A DNA stretch of 5,681 nt from an uncultured Rubrivivax sp. GTDB lineage: Bacteria > Pseudomonadota > Gammaproteobacteria > Burkholderiales > Burkholderiaceae_C. The stretch lies in NCBI GenBank assembly GCA_937967345.1, contig CALBTN010000135.1, positions 1 to 5,681 of the forward strand, given 5' to 3'. Under the pieces are notes generated by a model, which saw only the letters and a list, made by a program, of their open reading frames with translations, ran no database searches and was not told where the DNA came from. The position numbers were made by a program, and so were the translations under genes. Each line of letters starts with the position of its first letter. Position 1 is the stretch's first letter. Below, piece by piece: positions 4,070-5,681 of the stretch.

Positions 4070-5681
4070 ATGACGCAGAACAACAGCCTGACCTTGCCGA
4101 TCGAAGGCATGACCTGCGCGTCGTGCAGCGCGCGCGTCGAACGTGCGCTGCAGCGCGTGCCGGGGGTACGCCAAGCCAGCGTGAACCTGGCCAGCGAGAG
4201 CGCCGCGGTAGAGCTCAGCGCACCGGTGGACGCCGACACTTTGACTCAGGCGATCGAGAAGGCCGGCTATGCGGTGCCGCGCGACGAGGCCGAGCTGCGC
4301 GTCGATGGCATGACCTGCGCGACCTGCGTCGCGCGCATCGAGAAGGCGCTGAAGGCGGTGCCGGGCGTGCTGCAAGCCAGCGTCAACCTGGCGGCCTCGA
4401 CTGCGCGGGTCACGCGGCTGACAGGCACTGCACCCACGGCAGCGCTGCTGCAGGCGGTGCAGCGTGCCGGTTACGACGCAAGCGAAGTCGCCGCCGAGGC
4501 CACCGCGGCGGCGCCGCGCCGCAGCCACGATCCGACCTGGAAGGTGGTGCTGGCCTTCGCGCTGGCCACGCCATTGATGCTTCCGATGGTGGGCGACCTG
4601 TTCGGCCGCCACTGGATGCTGCCGGCGGCGTGGCAGTTCGTGCTGGCCACGCCGGTGCAGTTCTGGCTGGGCGCGCGCTTTTACCGGGCCGGCTGGAAGG
4701 CGCTGCGCGCCGGCAGCGGCAACATGGACTTGCTGGTCGCGCTGGGCACCAGCGCGGCCTACGGGCTGAGCCTGGTGCTGTGGGCGCGAGGCGATCCGCA
4801 CCTGTACTTCGAAAGCGCCGCGGTGGTCATCACGCTGGTGCTGTTCGGCAAGTGGCTCGAAGCCCGCGCCAAGCAGCGCACGCTGGCCGCGCTCGATGCG
4901 CTGCGCGCGCTGTGGCCGCAGTCGGCCACCGTGCTGCGCGACGGCCAGGAGCACACGGTGCCGCTGGCCGAGCTGCGCGTCGGCGACCTGCTTCGCGTGC
5001 GCCCGGGCGAGCGCATTCCCACCGACGCGCTGATCACCGACGGCGCCAGCCATCTCGACGAATCGATGCTCACCGGCGAGAGCCTGCCGGTGGCGCGCGA
5101 GGTCGGCGACAAGGTCAGCGGCGGCTCGATCAACGGCGAGGGCCTGCTGACGCTGCGCGTGACCGCGGTCGGCGCCGAAACCCAGCTGGCGCGCATCGTG
5201 CGCCTGGTGGAGTCGGCGCAGGCCAACAAGGCACCGATCCAGGCGCTGGTCGATCGCGTCAGCGCGGTGTTCGTGCCGGTCGTGCTGGTCATCGCGCTGG
5301 TCACGCTGCTGGGCTGGGGTCTGGCGCGCGGCGACTGGGCCATCGCCACGCTGAACGCGGTATCGGTGCTGGTGATCGCCTGCCCGTGTGCGCTGGGGCT
5401 GGCCACGCCGGCGACCTTCATGGTCGGCACCGGACTGGCGGCGCGGCGCCCTGGTGCGCGACGCGCAGGCGATCGAGCACCTGCGCAGCGTGGCGCTGGT
5501 GGCCTTCGACAAGACCGGCACGCTGACCGAAGGCAAGCCGCGCCTGAGTGCGCTGCACGCCGCCGCCGGCACCAGCGGCGACGAACTGCTGCGCCTGGCC
5601 GCGGCGCTGCAGCGCGGCAGCGAGCACCCGCTGGCACGCGCGGTGCTGCAAGCCGCCGCCGAGCGCGGCGTGCACGACGGC
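4070..5681 (+). CDS. copA: CopA-type copper-exporting P1B ATPase, frameshifted and cut by right edge
   Basis: This inner-membrane Cu(I) pump uses ATP to export copper from the cytosol. In order it has two N-terminal metal-binding domains (GMTCASC at 13-19, GMTCATC at 80-86), membrane segments from about residue 157, the actuator motif TGES (335-338) and the transport motif CPC (438-440). From residue 459 the reading frame breaks. The phosphorylation motif DKTGTLTE (from 5508) and the nucleotide-binding SEHPLA (near 5619-5636) are encoded in the +1 frame, open to the edge from 5448. Restoring one 5-base repeat unit at 5439-5448 yields GTGLAARRGALVRD, the family's normal sequence. As given, the protein would lack its catalytic aspartate; the original frame stays open but scrambled to the edge. 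It could be a true pseudogene or a sequence error. The ATG at 4070 leaves a complete first metal-binding domain. It is divergent from copZ. Copper specificity follows from CPC and the paired metal-binding domains. Confidence 0.93.
   Translation, partial: MTQNNSLTLPIEGMTCASCSARVERALQRVPGVRQASVNLASESAAVELSAPVDADTLTQAIEKAGYAVPRDEAELRVDGMTCATCVARIEKALKAVPGVLQASVNLAASTARVTRLTGTAPTAALLQAVQRAGYDASEVAAEATAAAPRRSHDPTWKVVLAFALATPLMLPMVGDLFGRHWMLPAAWQFVLATPVQFWLGARFYRAGWKALRAGSGNMDLLVALGTSAAYGLSLVLWARGDPHLYFESAAVVITLVLFGKWLEARAKQRTLAALDALRALWPQSATVLRDGQEHTVPLAELRVGDLLRVRPGERIPTDALITDGASHLDESMLTGESLPVAREVGDKVSGGSINGEGLLTLRVTAVGAETQLARIVRLVESAQANKAPIQALVDRVSAVFVPVVLVIALVTLLGWGLARGDWAIATLNAVSVLVIACPCALGLATPATFMVGTGLAARRPGARRAGDRAPAQRGAGGLRQDRHADRRQAAPECAARRRRHQRRRTAAPGRGAAARQRAPAGTRGAASRRRARRARR
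5439..5448 (+). repeat. 5-base tandem repeat at the copA frameshift
   Basis: CGGCG is present in two tandem copies (5439-5443 and 5444-5448), followed by CCCTG. Three copies would keep copA in frame and restore the expected loop after the CPC helix; two copies shift the frame. Confidence 0.8.

Noticed and set aside
3877..5526. Long plus-strand open frame overlapping copA in another frame
   Set aside because: The copA frame carries all P1B ATPase motifs; this one is compositionally a shadow.
3998..5572. Long minus-strand open frame opposite copA
   Set aside because: It is a shadow of copA, with Gln/Arg/His-rich translation and no domain.

Overview
The window is very GC-rich, with G or C at nearly every third codon position in the real genes. 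Its protein families point to a betaproteobacterium of the order Burkholderiales, probably near the Leptothrix/Rubrivivax/Ideonella group. That placement is inferred from family resemblance only; there is no rRNA or other marker here. No tRNA, rRNA, CRISPR array, insertion sequence or phage gene is visible, so this looks like ordinary chromosome.

Layout. (1) Positions 1-1204, minus strand: a two-component operon. A NarL/FixJ-type response regulator comes first. The start of a multi-pass membrane sensor kinase overlaps its stop codon by four bases and runs off the left edge. (2) Positions 1308-1922, minus strand: a small orphan ParA-type ATPase with no ParB in view. (3) Positions 1923-2212: a divergent gap holding a short stretch with strong coding-type codon usage that ends 13 bases before the next gene. 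(4) Positions 2213-3196, plus strand: an exported dienelactone-hydrolase-like alpha/beta hydrolase. (5) Positions 3269-3700, plus strand: a DUF1841 protein. (6) Positions 3701-3809: a convergent gap with a perfect 16-base palindrome. (7) Positions 3810-5681: a copper-handling pair. A CopZ-like chaperone on the minus strand diverges from a CopA-type copper-exporting P1B ATPase on the plus strand across a 68-base gap, and copA runs off the right edge.

The copper pair is the clearest functional unit: CopZ binds cytosolic Cu(I) and hands it to the ATPase for export. The response regulator and sensor kinase form a second unit. The other genes show no evident functional link to each other.

The most notable anomaly is a frameshift in copA at about 5439-5449, between the CPC metal-transport motif and the DKTG phosphorylation motif. 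It is explained exactly by loss of one copy of a 5-base tandem repeat, so it is either a real inactivating slip or a sequence error. Other points of interest are probable leaderless transcripts for copA and the DUF1841 gene, the unannotated coding-like stretch before the hydrolase, and the 16-base palindrome. I see no convincing evidence of a wholly new system.
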